Shown one piece after another: positions 34,779-43,808 of a stretch of DNA of 64,000 bases. Location: contig JAISQF010000002.1 in NCBI GenBank assembly GCA_031274365.1, positions 1 through 64,000 of the forward strand, given 5' to 3'. The translations under genes and the position numbers were made by a program. A model generated the notes under the pieces. That model saw only the letters and a program-made list of their open reading frames with translations, searched no databases and was not told the DNA's origin. The first letter of the stretch is position 1. Every line of letters begins with the position of its first letter. Origin of the DNA: Elusimicrobiota bacterium (GTDB lineage: Bacteria; Elusimicrobiota; Endomicrobiia; Endomicrobiales; Endomicrobiaceae).

Positions 34779-36212
34779 ATGAGAATTGTTCAGAACTTTT
34801 TTATCAAGTTAGGAAAATCAATGATGTTGCCTATAGCGACTTTGCCGATAGCCGGCATACTTTTGCGCATAGGCCGGCCTGATTTATTAAATATAGCTTT
34901 TATCTCTCAATGCGGCGGAGCGGTTTTTGATTTTCTTCCCGTAATTTTTGCAATTAGCGCGGCTATAGGTTTTGCAGACGATAATCACGGCACTGCGGCT
35001 TTGGCGGGTTTTATCGGTTATGCCGTTTTTATGAAAGGAATTACAGCTTTATTGCCTGACGTTAATATGGGTGTTTTCTCCGGCATAATTATGGGAACTG
35101 TGGCGGGATTACTTTACAATAGATTTAAAAATATTTCTCTGCCGGCTTTTTTATCTTTTTTCGGAGGACGGCGTTTTGTTCCGATTATCACGGGTTTTGC
35201 GGCTATAATTTTAGCTTATGTTTTCAGTAAATTTTGGGGAATTGTGAGCAGAGCGGTTACAGAAGCTGGGAATTGGATTGTAATATCCGGAGATATAGGA
35301 TTGTTCGTCTTTGGTTTCTTAAACAGACTGCTTATTCCGCTCGGTCTGCAACATATAATAAATTCTCTTGTGTGGTTTCAATTTGGAGAATTTACGACGG
35401 CGTCAGGAAATGCGGTCACCGGAGATTTATGGAGATATTATGCGGGCGATCCGACAGCGGGATCTTTTATGGCCGGGTTTTTTCCGGTAATGATGTTTGG
35501 TTTAGCTGGCTGCGCCTTGGCTATGGTCTATACGGCCGAGCCTAAAAAAAGAAAAGCCATAGCCGGTATTATGTTTTGCGCGGCTCTCACTTCTTTTTTA
35601 ACTGGTGTAACCGAGCCGTTGGAATTTAGCTTTATGTTTCTTGCCTTTCCTTTATATGTAGTTCATAGTTTTTTGACAGGAATGTCTATGGTCATAATGA
35701 ATGTTTTGAATGTGAAATTAGGATTTACTTTTGCCGCAAGTTTATTTGACTATATACTTGGATTTAAGTTTGCGACAAATCCCATACGTCTTATTCCGGC
35801 GGGCGTGGCTTATTTCTTTCTTTATTTTTTTATTTTTACTTTTGCCATCAGACATTGGAATCTTAAAACTCCCGGGAGAGAAGACGATGACAGCGGTGCG
35901 GGAGAAGAAAAAATTCAAGAGCAAAAAACGTCAATCGGCCTTAAAGAATACGCGCCGGACGATCCGCTCTATAAAGCGTCTCAATATATTCTTGCTTTGG
36001 GCGGAAAAGAAAATATAATAAGTATTGGAAATTGCGCGACAAGAATGAGAATTGAAGTGGTTGATAATAAAGCAGTAAATGAAACCGCTATAAAAAAACT
36101 TGGCGCGAGAGGAATCTTAAATAATATAAAAGGAATGACTCAAGTAATTATCGGTACTGAAGTGGAAATTATTACCGATAAGGTAAAGAAAGTTTTAGAA
36201 GAGTCAAAATGA
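34779..36212 (+). CDS. nagE: PTS IICB, N-acetylglucosamine/glucose type
   Basis: Membrane transporter phosphorylating its sugar during uptake. The 477 residues comprise an IIC domain (about 1-365, starting GKSMMLPIATLPIAGILLRIG, with DNHGTAALAGF and GVTEPLEFSFMF). A IIB domain follows (about 400-477) with the phosphocysteine in GNCATRMRIE. No IIA domain is attached, so a separate IIA-Glc must come from elsewhere. The sugar is inferred as GlcNAc from the nagB gene just downstream and nagA at 42606. Glucose or maltose cannot be excluded by the sequence. Confidence 0.85.
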   Translation: MRIVQNFFIKLGKSMMLPIATLPIAGILLRIGRPDLLNIAFISQCGGAVFDFLPVIFAISAAIGFADDNHGTAALAGFIGYAVFMKGITALLPDVNMGVFSGIIMGTVAGLLYNRFKNISLPAFLSFFGGRRFVPIITGFAAIILAYVFSKFWGIVSRAVTEAGNWIVISGDIGLFVFGFLNRLLIPLGLQHIINSLVWFQFGEFTTASGNAVTGDLWRYYAGDPTAGSFMAGFFPVMMFGLAGCALAMVYTAEPKKRKAIAGIMFCAALTSFLTGVTEPLEFSFMFLAFPLYVVHSFLTGMSMVIMNVLNVKLGFTFAASLFDYILGFKFATNPIRLIPAGVAYFFLYFFIFTFAIRHWNLKTPGREDDDSGAGEEKIQEQKTSIGLKEYAPDDPLYKASQYILALGGKENIISIGNCATRMRIEVVDNKAVNETAIKKLGARGILNNIKGMTQVIIGTEVEIITDKVKKVLEESK

Positions 36213-36259
36213 ATATTTCCGTCAGTTTTTTATAGTTTGTAAAATTAAAAGGAGTAAAG

Positions 36260-37057
36260 ATGAGGCTCATAATTTCAGACAAAAACATCGGTCATTTGGC
36301 GGCTTTTTTTATAAAGGAAAGACTTAATGCTGCAAATCCCACGCGCGAGAAAAATTTTGTCATAGGTCTTCCGACGGGCGGAACGGCGGTCGATATGTAT
36401 AAAAATTTGATTGATCTTTATAATAAGAAAGAAATTTCTTTTGCAAATGTCACTACTTTTAATCTTGACGAATATGTAGGTATTCCAAAAGATCATAAGG
36501 AAAGTTATCACACTTTTATGGAAGAAAAATTCTTTAAATATGTGGATATTGATAAAAGTAAAATAAATATTCCCGACGGCAACGCTTCCGATCTGTTAAA
36601 AGAGGGACGGGATTACGAGGATAAAATAAAAAAAGCCGGAGGGATAGATTTATTCATTGGCGGGCTTGGCGAAAATGGCCACGTCGCTTTTAACGAACCC
36701 TATTCGTCTCTTAACTCCTATACGCGCGACAAACAACTAAACACAAATACGATTATCGCCAATTCCCGTTTTTTTGATAATGATATTAGTAAAGTTCCAA
36801 AAACTGCAATGACTGTCGGCATAAGAACAATTTTGGAAACGAAAGAAGTTCTTTTGCTTGTTACCGGCGAGAAAAAAGCGTCCGCATTAAAACATTTAGT
36901 CGAAGGCGCCGTGTCTCAAGCTTGGCCTGCGACAGCTTTGCAATTTCATAGAAAACTTGTCGTTATCACAGACGAGGCGGCTTGTAATGAGCTGAGAGTC
37001 GGAACTTACCGTTATTTCAAAAAATTGAAAGATGAATTTTCGCATTTATACGCTTAA
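36260..37057 (+). CDS. nagB: Glucosamine-6-phosphate deaminase
   Basis: Converts glucosamine 6-phosphate to fructose 6-phosphate and ammonia, feeding amino sugars into glycolysis. The 265 residues have GLPTGGTAVDMYKNL, the active-site segment NLDEYVGI, DHKESYHTFM and GGLGENGHVAFNEP. The allosteric-site region is NagB-like. It follows the PTS gene by 47 bases with AAGGAG before the ATG. Together with nagA it completes GlcNAc catabolism. Confidence 0.95.
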   Translation: MRLIISDKNIGHLAAFFIKERLNAANPTREKNFVIGLPTGGTAVDMYKNLIDLYNKKEISFANVTTFNLDEYVGIPKDHKESYHTFMEEKFFKYVDIDKSKINIPDGNASDLLKEGRDYEDKIKKAGGIDLFIGGLGENGHVAFNEPYSSLNSYTRDKQLNTNTIIANSRFFDNDISKVPKTAMTVGIRTILETKEVLLLVTGEKKASALKHLVEGAVSQAWPATALQFHRKLVVITDEAACNELRVGTYRYFKKLKDEFSHLYA

Positions 37058-37110
37058 TCTTTTTCAAATTTTTGATTGACGGCAGTAATAAAATGAAAGG
37101 AGGAAGTAGA

Positions 37111-38475
37111 ATGAAAGAACAGATTCAGAAGATGGGACGTTTTTTAAGCGGAATGGTAATGCCAAACATCGGCGCTTTTATCGCGTGGGGATTGATTACG
37201 GCATGTTTTATTCCGACGGGTTGGATACCAAATGAAACATTTGCAAAATTAGTGGGTCCATTGCTCTCGTATTTGCTGCCGATATTGATTGGTTATACCG
37301 GCGGTAAAATGATTTACGATCATCGCGGAGGAGTTGTCGGAGCGATAGCAACAGCGGGCGTCATTGTTGGAGCCGATATCCCGATGTTTTTAGGCGCTAT
37401 GATAGTCGGACCTTTAGGCGGCGCGGTAATCAAATGGTTTGACGGATTAATAAGAGGGAAGGTAAGAGCCGGCTTTGAAATGTTGGTGGATAATTTCAGT
37501 GCCGGAATACTCGGCGGAATTTTAGCGATAATTGCTTTTATTGCAATAGGTCCGGTATGCCAATTTATAAATGAAGCTTTAGGAGCGGGAGCTAAATTTT
37601 TTGCCGACCATGGTTTGCTTCCTTTTGTTTCTATTTTTGTCGAGCCTGCTAAAGTTCTCTTCTTAAACAATGCGATAAATCACGGAGTGTTTACTCCTCT
37701 TGGCGCGGCGCAAGTGGCGGAAACTGGAAAATCGATTTTCTTTATGATTGAGTCAAATCCCGGAACGGGTCTTGGAATGTTGCTTGCTTATTGGCTTGCC
37801 GGAAAAGGAACTGCTAAAGCGAGCGCGCCCGGAGCTATAATCATACATTTCTTCGGCGGAATTCACGAAATATATTTCCCATTTGTTTTGATGAATCCTA
37901 TTTTGATAATCGCGATGATAGGCGGCAGCTTTGTCAATATTCTTGTCTTAACGTTTCTTGGAGGAGGATTGGTTGCACCTGCTTCCCCAGGCAGCATTTT
38001 TGCAGAGTTGATAATGACGGCCCCCGGTTCTTATTTTGCAAATGTCGCGGCTATAACATTATCGGCGGTCACGAGCTTTATTTTGTCGGTAGTGCTGCTT
38101 AAAGCTTTTGGTAAAGGAGAAGATTTACAGGAAGCTATAGCCAGAAAAGACGCGTTAAAAGCCGAATCAAAGGGCGCTCCTATCGACGCTTCAAAAGTAG
38201 ATGCTATTCTTTTTGCCTGCGATGCGGGAATGGGCTCAAGCGCTATGGGAGAGACTATGCTTCGCAAAAAACTTAAAGAGGCTGGACTTGAACATATAAA
38301 AGTTCTGCACTCCGCTATTGATCAAATATCGGGAAATCCTGCGATAATTCTCGTTCATAGTCAATTGAAAGACAGAGTAAAATCAAAATGCCCAGGCTCA
38401 AGGATAATCGCCGTTACGGATTTGATAGGAGCTCCGGAATATGATTTGTTGGTAAAAGAATTAGCCGGTAAATAA
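37111..38475 (+). CDS. mtlA: PTS IICB, mannitol type
   Basis: Membrane transporter of the mannitol/fructose-mannitol PTS family. The ATG at 37111 is chosen because GGAGGAAGTAG lies just upstream, giving 454 residues. The 13-codon extension is rejected. The IIC domain has GRFLSGMVMPNIGAFIAWG, GGAVIKWFDG and FFGGIHEIYFPF. The IIB domain (from about 370) has the phosphocysteine in FACDAGMGSSAMG. The IIA domain of E. coli MtlA is absent and no separate IIA of this class is seen here. The nearby polyol-type dehydrogenase and kinase suggest a hexitol or ketose substrate; mannitol itself is only the best guess. Confidence 0.85.
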   Translation: MKEQIQKMGRFLSGMVMPNIGAFIAWGLITACFIPTGWIPNETFAKLVGPLLSYLLPILIGYTGGKMIYDHRGGVVGAIATAGVIVGADIPMFLGAMIVGPLGGAVIKWFDGLIRGKVRAGFEMLVDNFSAGILGGILAIIAFIAIGPVCQFINEALGAGAKFFADHGLLPFVSIFVEPAKVLFLNNAINHGVFTPLGAAQVAETGKSIFFMIESNPGTGLGMLLAYWLAGKGTAKASAPGAIIIHFFGGIHEIYFPFVLMNPILIIAMIGGSFVNILVLTFLGGGLVAPASPGSIFAELIMTAPGSYFANVAAITLSAVTSFILSVVLLKAFGKGEDLQEAIARKDALKAESKGAPIDASKVDAILFACDAGMGSSAMGETMLRKKLKEAGLEHIKVLHSAIDQISGNPAIILVHSQLKDRVKSKCPGSRIIAVTDLIGAPEYDLLVKELAGK

Positions 38476-38480
38476 TTACA

Positions 38481-38515
38481 AAAACGGTTTGCGTCTAAAC
38501 GGCGCAAACCGTTTT
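38481..38515 (+). terminator. Terminator between mtlA and the sugar-phosphate kinase
   Basis: AAAACGGTTTGCG (38481-38493) pairs with CGCAAACCGTTTT (38503-38515), a 13-base perfect stem followed by CTTT. Strong by eye. The next gene's start lies 15 bases beyond, so read-through or internal starts are needed for its expression. Confidence 0.8.
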
Positions 38516-38529
38516 CTTTAGAGGCTGCA

Positions 38530-39462
38530 ATGATAATAACTGTAACATTAAATCCAGCTCTTGATAAAACTGCCGCAATAGAAACTTTACAAGTCGGCAA
38601 ATTAAATCGTTTGCAAAACGTCATAAGCGATGCCGGCGGAAAAGGCATAAATGTTTCTAAAATGATAGCGGCGCTCGGGGGCAGTTCTTTGTCCACAGGT
38701 TTTGCGGGCGCGCATAGCGGCGAGGAAATAATTCAAAAATTAAATGAATTAAAAATTGAAAATGATTTTGTAAAAATTAAAGGCGCGACAAGAACTAATT
38801 TGAAAATTATAGATAAGGATTCCAATTTAACCGAATTAAACGAATCTGGTCCTCAAATTTTGGCGGATGAAATTGTAAGTTTAAGCGAAAAAATAAATTC
38901 TCTTGCAAAAGACGGAAATATTTTTATTTTTTCCGGCAGTATTCCAAAAGGGTTAAGCGTTGATATTTACGCAAGATTTATAAAAGCCGTTCATAAAAAC
39001 GGCGCTCTTGCTTTTCTTGATGCGGACGGAGATGTTTTTAAGGAAGCGTTAAAAGAAAAACCGGATTTTATAAAACCGAATTTACATGAGATGAAAGAAT
39101 ATTTCGGCATAAAAAAAGATTTGGACTTAAAGGAAATCGCTTCTTTGTGCGGTAGATTTTTGGACTTGGGCGTTAAAATTGCGGCTTTAACAATGGGCGG
39201 AGACGGAGCTTTGATATTAGACGGTAAGCAAACTTTATACGCAAAGCCGTTGAAAGTTCCCGTCAAATCAACAGTCGGAGCGGGCGATAGTTTTGTAGGC
39301 GCTTTTAGTTTTGGCATAGAAAATAATATGACGATAGAAGAATCGTTTTCTTTATCAATAGCCGCTTCCGCCGGAGCGGTGACTACGGAAGGGACAAAAC
39401 CGCCGAATAAAGATTTGGTGAACGAGCTAAAAAAGCAAGTTGTAATAGAGAGAATTTTATAA
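38530..39462 (+). CDS. fruK: 1-phosphofructokinase family kinase (PfkB family)
   Basis: Phosphorylates fructose 1-phosphate or a related ketose phosphate. The 310 residues have TLNPALDKT at the N-terminus, GGKGINVSKMIAALGG for the sugar site, FSGSIPKGL and STVGAGDSFVGAFSFG with the catalytic Asp. This is the FruK/LacC branch of PfkB, so tagatose-6-phosphate kinase is an alternative. It follows the IICB transporter and precedes the dehydrogenase, so it probably handles the ketose phosphate made from the imported polyol. Confidence 0.85.
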   Translation: MIITVTLNPALDKTAAIETLQVGKLNRLQNVISDAGGKGINVSKMIAALGGSSLSTGFAGAHSGEEIIQKLNELKIENDFVKIKGATRTNLKIIDKDSNLTELNESGPQILADEIVSLSEKINSLAKDGNIFIFSGSIPKGLSVDIYARFIKAVHKNGALAFLDADGDVFKEALKEKPDFIKPNLHEMKEYFGIKKDLDLKEIASLCGRFLDLGVKIAALTMGGDGALILDGKQTLYAKPLKVPVKSTVGAGDSFVGAFSFGIENNMTIEESFSLSIAASAGAVTTEGTKPPNKDLVNELKKQVVIERIL

Positions 39463-39508
39463 AGTTTTAATTTTATTTCAACTGAAAATAGAAAAGCGGA
39501 TTTTTATT

Positions 39509-39537
39509 TTGTCAGAAAATTCGCATTTGTGTTATCA
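39509..39537 (+). promoter_or_regulatory. Possible promoter for the sorE-like dehydrogenase
   Basis: TTGTCA (39509-39514), a 17-base spacer and TTATCA (39532-39537), 36 bases before the start. The -10 match is modest. Confidence 0.35.
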
Positions 39538-39572
39538 GAGAAAATATAAATGAGTTTTATATGGGAGGCAAG

Positions 39573-40838
39573 ATGAAAACAAAAGCGGTAAGACTTTATG
39601 GAGCTGAGGATTTGAGACTTGAGGAATTTGAGCTGCCAAAAATTAAAGACGACGAAATTTTGGTTAAAGTTATGAGCGACAGCATATGTATGTCAACTTA
39701 TAAATTATTAAAACAAGGGAAAAAACATAAAAGATGTCCGCAAGACGTCGATGTCCATCCTATTATCACGGGACATGAATGCGCGGGCGATATAATTGAA
39801 GTGGGTAAAAAATGGCAGAAAGAATTTAAGGCGGGTGAAAAATTTACCATTCAGCCGGCTTTTAATTATAAAGGAAGTCTTGCTTCGCCCGGATATTCTT
39901 ATCGTTTTTGCGGAGGAGATAGTCAATACGCGATTATTCCAAATGAAGCGATGGAAACAAACAGTCTTTTACATTACGGGGGAAAAAGTTATTTCAACGC
40001 TTCTCTTGCCGAACCTATGAGCTGTATTATCGGCGCCTATCATGCGATGTATCACACAAATAAACGCGACTATAATCATGCTATGGGAATAAAAGAAGGC
40101 GGCAGCGTTTTGATTTTAGGCGGGGCTGGACCGATGGGTCTTGGCGCGATTGAATATCCTTTGGCAGTTTCGCAAAGGCCGTCGAGATTAGTCGTCACAG
40201 ACTTAGATTCTGATAGATTAAAAAGAGCTGAGAAATTGATTTCTAAAGAATTTGCCAAATCAAAAGGCGTCGATCTGTTTTATATAAATCCTTCTAAAAG
40301 CGCGGATCAATATAAAGAACTTATGGACTTAACCGGCGGCAAAGGATATGACGATATTTTTGTTTATGTGCCGGTAAAAGAAGTCGCCGAATTGGCCGAC
40401 CGGCTTTTGGCTTTTGACGGCGCTATGAATATTTTTGCGGGTCCGTCGGATAATCAATTTAAGGCTGAAATAAATCTTTACAATTGTCATTATACAAGCA
40501 CGCATATACTTGGAACTACGGGAGGAAATACCGACGATATGAAAGAGGCTTTGGAACTTTCTAAAGAAGGTCTGCTTCGTCCGGCAGTAATGGTCACTCA
40601 TATATGCGGTATTGACGGTATTATTGAAGCCACCTCTAATCTTCCTAAAATTCCGGGAGGCAAGAAACTTGCATACCCTCAAATAAATAATCTTCCTCTT
40701 ACCGCTATTTCTGATTTCGAAAAACTTGCGAGCACAAATCCTCTATTTGAAAAACTTGACGCCGTATGCAAAAAACATAATGAGTTGTGGAGCGACGAAG
40801 CCGAGAAAGTTCTCTTTGACTATTTTGGCGTTAAATAA
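39573..40838 (+). CDS. Zinc-dependent medium-chain dehydrogenase, L-sorbose-1-phosphate reductase-like
   Basis: NAD(P)-dependent oxidoreductase of the zinc medium-chain family. The start at 39573 is preceded by GGGAGGCA; a four-codon extension is rejected, leaving 421 residues. The catalytic zinc site is seen as Cys in SDSICMSTY and GHECAGDIIEVG. The nucleotide site is LGGAGPMGLGAIEY. The long insert and the C-terminal part PAVMVTHICGIDG recall SorE, which interconverts sorbose 1-phosphate and glucitol 6-phosphate. Next to a hexitol PTS and a fructose-1-phosphate-type kinase it probably oxidises the imported polyol phosphate to a ketose phosphate. The exact substrate is not shown. Confidence 0.78.
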   Translation: MKTKAVRLYGAEDLRLEEFELPKIKDDEILVKVMSDSICMSTYKLLKQGKKHKRCPQDVDVHPIITGHECAGDIIEVGKKWQKEFKAGEKFTIQPAFNYKGSLASPGYSYRFCGGDSQYAIIPNEAMETNSLLHYGGKSYFNASLAEPMSCIIGAYHAMYHTNKRDYNHAMGIKEGGSVLILGGAGPMGLGAIEYPLAVSQRPSRLVVTDLDSDRLKRAEKLISKEFAKSKGVDLFYINPSKSADQYKELMDLTGGKGYDDIFVYVPVKEVAELADRLLAFDGAMNIFAGPSDNQFKAEINLYNCHYTSTHILGTTGGNTDDMKEALELSKEGLLRPAVMVTHICGIDGIIEATSNLPKIPGGKKLAYPQINNLPLTAISDFEKLASTNPLFEKLDAVCKKHNELWSDEAEKVLFDYFGVK

Positions 40839-40880
40839 ATTATTTCTAAAATAGTCTTTGATATTTTAAGGAGGTTTTTT

Positions 40881-42518
40881 ATGCAAGTAATTCAAGGAAA
40901 AAGCGCAAGTAAAGGATTGGCGATAGGAAAAATTTATTGTTATAAAAAAAAGCAAGAAATGGTCGAACGCAGGTATATAAAAGATAACGAGATAGATTCA
41001 GAAATTGAAAGATTAAACGAAGCCGTAAAACAAGCCAAAGAACATCTTGCGCAGCTTTATCAAAAAGCGGTTAAAGAAGTTGGAGAAAAAGACGCTCAAG
41101 TTTTTGAAATTCATAAGATGATGATGGACGACGAGGATTTTTTGGACTCCATTATCGCTATTATTAAAAAAGAGAGAGTGGCTGCGGAATATGCCGTGTC
41201 CGTTGCGGGCGAGCAGATGGCTAAAAGTTTTGCGGAAATGAATGATGAATATATGCAGGGGCGCGCCGCCGATGTGCGCGACATTTCAGACAGATTGATT
41301 GATTGTCTGACGGGATATTCGGACGATACGGACAATCAAGTCGGACAATTTATTCTTATTGCCGAGGACTTAAATCCAAGCGAAACTATAAAACTTGATA
41401 AAACAAAACTTCTTGCTTTTGTCACCGCCAAAGGTTCAGTTTCTTCGCATACCGCAATACTTGCAAGAAATCTCGGCATTCCCGCCATAGTTCAAGCTGG
41501 CGACGATTTGGATAAAATAAACGACGGGCAAATGGCCATTGTGGACGGATATAAAGGCAATATTTATGTTGATCCCGACGACGTTACTCTCACCACAATG
41601 CAAAAAAAGAAAAATGACGAGGACACGGTTAAAGAACTTTTAATACAACTTAAAGGTAAAGATAATGTTTCTCTCGATGGGCATAGAGTTGATATTTTTG
41701 CAAATATAGGTTCCCCCGGAGAGTTGGATCTTGTTATAAACAGCGACGCTGGCGGAGTCGGTTTGTTTAGGAGTGAATTTTTATATTTTGAAACAAACAC
41801 TTATCCCGACGAGGAAATGCAATTTAAGGCTTATAAAACAGTTCTTGAAGGATTAAAAGGAAAAAAAGTTGTTATTCGCACAATGGATATAGGCGCCGAT
41901 AAACAAGTTGATTATTTTAATTTGGATAAAGAGGAAAATCCCGCTTTAGGGCTTAGAGGGGTGCGTTTAAGTTTTGAAAGGCCCGAGGTTTTTACCACTC
42001 AACTCAGAGCGCTTTACAGGGCTTCCGCTTTTGGGAATTTGGCGATAATGTTTCCTATGGTGGCCTCGGTGTGGGAAGTTCATGAGGCTAAAAAATTTAT
42101 TAAAGACGTTCAATCCGAGCTAAAAAAAGAAGGTCATAAATTTGACGAAGAAGTTGAAGTCGGGATAATGATTGAAACTCCAGCCGCGGCTATAATATGC
42201 GATATTTTGGCTCAGGAAGTTGATTTTTTCAGCATAGGGACAAATGATTTGACGCAATATACTTTAGCCGTCGATAGACAAAATCAAAAAATAGAAAGAT
42301 ATGTCGATACTCATCACAGAGCCGTTTTGCGTCTCATAAGAGAAGTCGTTGAAAAAGGACATAAATACGGCGCATGGGTCGGAATATGCGGAGAGCTTGC
42401 CGGCGATCTTTCTTTGACGCAGGAATTTTTGAGAATGGGCGTGGACGAATTATCAGTTTCTCCCGCTAAAGTTCTTGAGCTAAGAAGAGAAGTTAGGATG
42501 ACGCGCGTTACAAAATAA
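40881..42518 (+). CDS. ptsI: PTS enzyme I, copy 2
   Basis: A second complete phosphoenolpyruvate--protein phosphotransferase, 545 residues against 590 in copy 1. The active histidine is in GSVSSHTAILARNLG (about residue 190). The PEP domain has RTMDIGADKQ, GLRGVRLSF, MIETPAAA, GTNDLTQYTLA and the catalytic cysteine in GICGELAGD. AAGGAGG precedes the ATG. Its presence among the hexitol and GlcNAc uptake genes suggests it serves these transporters, while copy 1 serves the HprK-linked cluster. No HPr or IIA gene is beside it. Confidence 0.93.
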   Translation: MQVIQGKSASKGLAIGKIYCYKKKQEMVERRYIKDNEIDSEIERLNEAVKQAKEHLAQLYQKAVKEVGEKDAQVFEIHKMMMDDEDFLDSIIAIIKKERVAAEYAVSVAGEQMAKSFAEMNDEYMQGRAADVRDISDRLIDCLTGYSDDTDNQVGQFILIAEDLNPSETIKLDKTKLLAFVTAKGSVSSHTAILARNLGIPAIVQAGDDLDKINDGQMAIVDGYKGNIYVDPDDVTLTTMQKKKNDEDTVKELLIQLKGKDNVSLDGHRVDIFANIGSPGELDLVINSDAGGVGLFRSEFLYFETNTYPDEEMQFKAYKTVLEGLKGKKVVIRTMDIGADKQVDYFNLDKEENPALGLRGVRLSFERPEVFTTQLRALYRASAFGNLAIMFPMVASVWEVHEAKKFIKDVQSELKKEGHKFDEEVEVGIMIETPAAAIICDILAQEVDFFSIGTNDLTQYTLAVDRQNQKIERYVDTHHRAVLRLIREVVEKGHKYGAWVGICGELAGDLSLTQEFLRMGVDELSVSPAKVLELRREVRMTRVTK

Positions 42519-42542
42519 ACTTAAAAGTAAATTGATGAAAAT

Positions 42543-42586
42543 ACGGCGGCCAATTTTTCTTTTTGAAAGATGCGGCCGCCGTTTTT
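42543..42586 (+). terminator. Terminator between ptsI copy 2 and nagA
   Basis: ACGGCGGCC (42543-42551) pairs with GGCCGCCGT (42574-42582), followed by TTTT. It leaves only about 20 bases before nagA, which must therefore start inside or just after it or be read through. Confidence 0.8.
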
Positions 42587-42605
42587 AATTATAAAGGAGC
42601 AGGCT

Positions 42606-43745
42606 ATGTATGCGATAGTTAACGCCGAGATTTTTGACGGATATAATTTCTTAAAAAATAAAGCTGTTATAATCGATGAAAATAAAATCAAAGATATTAT
42701 AGACGCGTCTTGTTTGGATAAAGATATAAATACTTTGAATGCGGCCGGCAATTTTTTGAGCGCCGGATTTATCGATTTGCAGATAAACGGTTGCGGCGGT
42801 GCGCTTTTTAACGACGATATTTCTGAAAAAACTCTTGAAATTATGTTTAAGACAGTTTTGAAATTTGGCTGCACAAGTTTTGTGCCGACATTGATTACGG
42901 CTGAGGAAAAAGACATAAAACTCGCCATAGACGCCGCTATTTCTTTTTATAAAAAAAATCCAAATGCAATTTTAGGAATTCATATTGAAGGTCCTTATAT
43001 CAGCAAAAAAAAGAGCGGCACGCATAATCCCTCTTTAATAAAGCGAATAGACTTAGATTTTGTAGATTATCTTTGTAAAAAAGTTAAAGATATTCCAATA
43101 ACTTTGACTATTGCTCCCGAGGAAAACGATATTTCATTTATAAGAAAACTTGCTCTTGGCGGAGTAAAACTTTCTATCGGACATTCTAATGCAAGTTATG
43201 ATGAGGCTATGGAATCTTTTGCAAACGGCGTGACAAATGCGACGCATTTGTTTAACACTATGACTCAATTTGAAAGCAGAAGTCCGGGCATTGTCGGAGC
43301 TATTTTTAACAGCGATATTTATGCGGGTATAATTGTTGACGGCATACATTCGGATTTTAATTGCGTTCGTATAGCTAAAAAAAATAAAGGCGATAAACTC
43401 TATATCGTAACCGACGCGGCGACTTCAATGGGCTCGCAATTGAAAGAATTTGATTTTGGCGGTTTTAAGGTTTTTGTTAAGGATGGGATTTGCAGAAATG
43501 AGGCGGGCGCGCTTGCGGGGTCAAATATAGATATGGCGTCGTCTGTAAAAAATGCGGTTTTGAATGCGGGAATTCCTTTGGACGAAGCTATCCGTATGGC
43601 TACTCTTTATCCCGCAAAATCGATGGGCGTTAATATGCAAATTGGAAGCGTGAAAAAAGATATGACAGCCAACTTGGCGATATTTGATAGAAATTTCAAA
43701 GTTAAAACGTCTATATTTAACGGTAATATATTATCGCTTGTTTAG
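42606..43745 (+). CDS. nagA: N-acetylglucosamine-6-phosphate deacetylase
   Basis: Removes acetate from GlcNAc 6-phosphate, giving glucosamine 6-phosphate for NagB. The start at 42606 follows AAGGAGCAGGCT; a longer frame that begins inside the upstream terminator is rejected. The 379 residues show the amidohydrolase metal site: GFIDLQINGCGG, HIEGPYISKKKSG, IGHSNASY, ATHLFNTMTQ and the catalytic Asp in VTDAATSMG. The matching transporter and nagB are 6-8 kb upstream. Confidence 0.93.
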   Translation: MYAIVNAEIFDGYNFLKNKAVIIDENKIKDIIDASCLDKDINTLNAAGNFLSAGFIDLQINGCGGALFNDDISEKTLEIMFKTVLKFGCTSFVPTLITAEEKDIKLAIDAAISFYKKNPNAILGIHIEGPYISKKKSGTHNPSLIKRIDLDFVDYLCKKVKDIPITLTIAPEENDISFIRKLALGGVKLSIGHSNASYDEAMESFANGVTNATHLFNTMTQFESRSPGIVGAIFNSDIYAGIIVDGIHSDFNCVRIAKKNKGDKLYIVTDAATSMGSQLKEFDFGGFKVFVKDGICRNEAGALAGSNIDMASSVKNAVLNAGIPLDEAIRMATLYPAKSMGVNMQIGSVKKDMTANLAIFDRNFKVKTSIFNGNILSLV

Positions 43746-43808
43746 CCCTTGACCATCAAAAAATAAAATTGGTGCAAAAACTACAATCAATATATTATTG
43801 TTGCTTAT

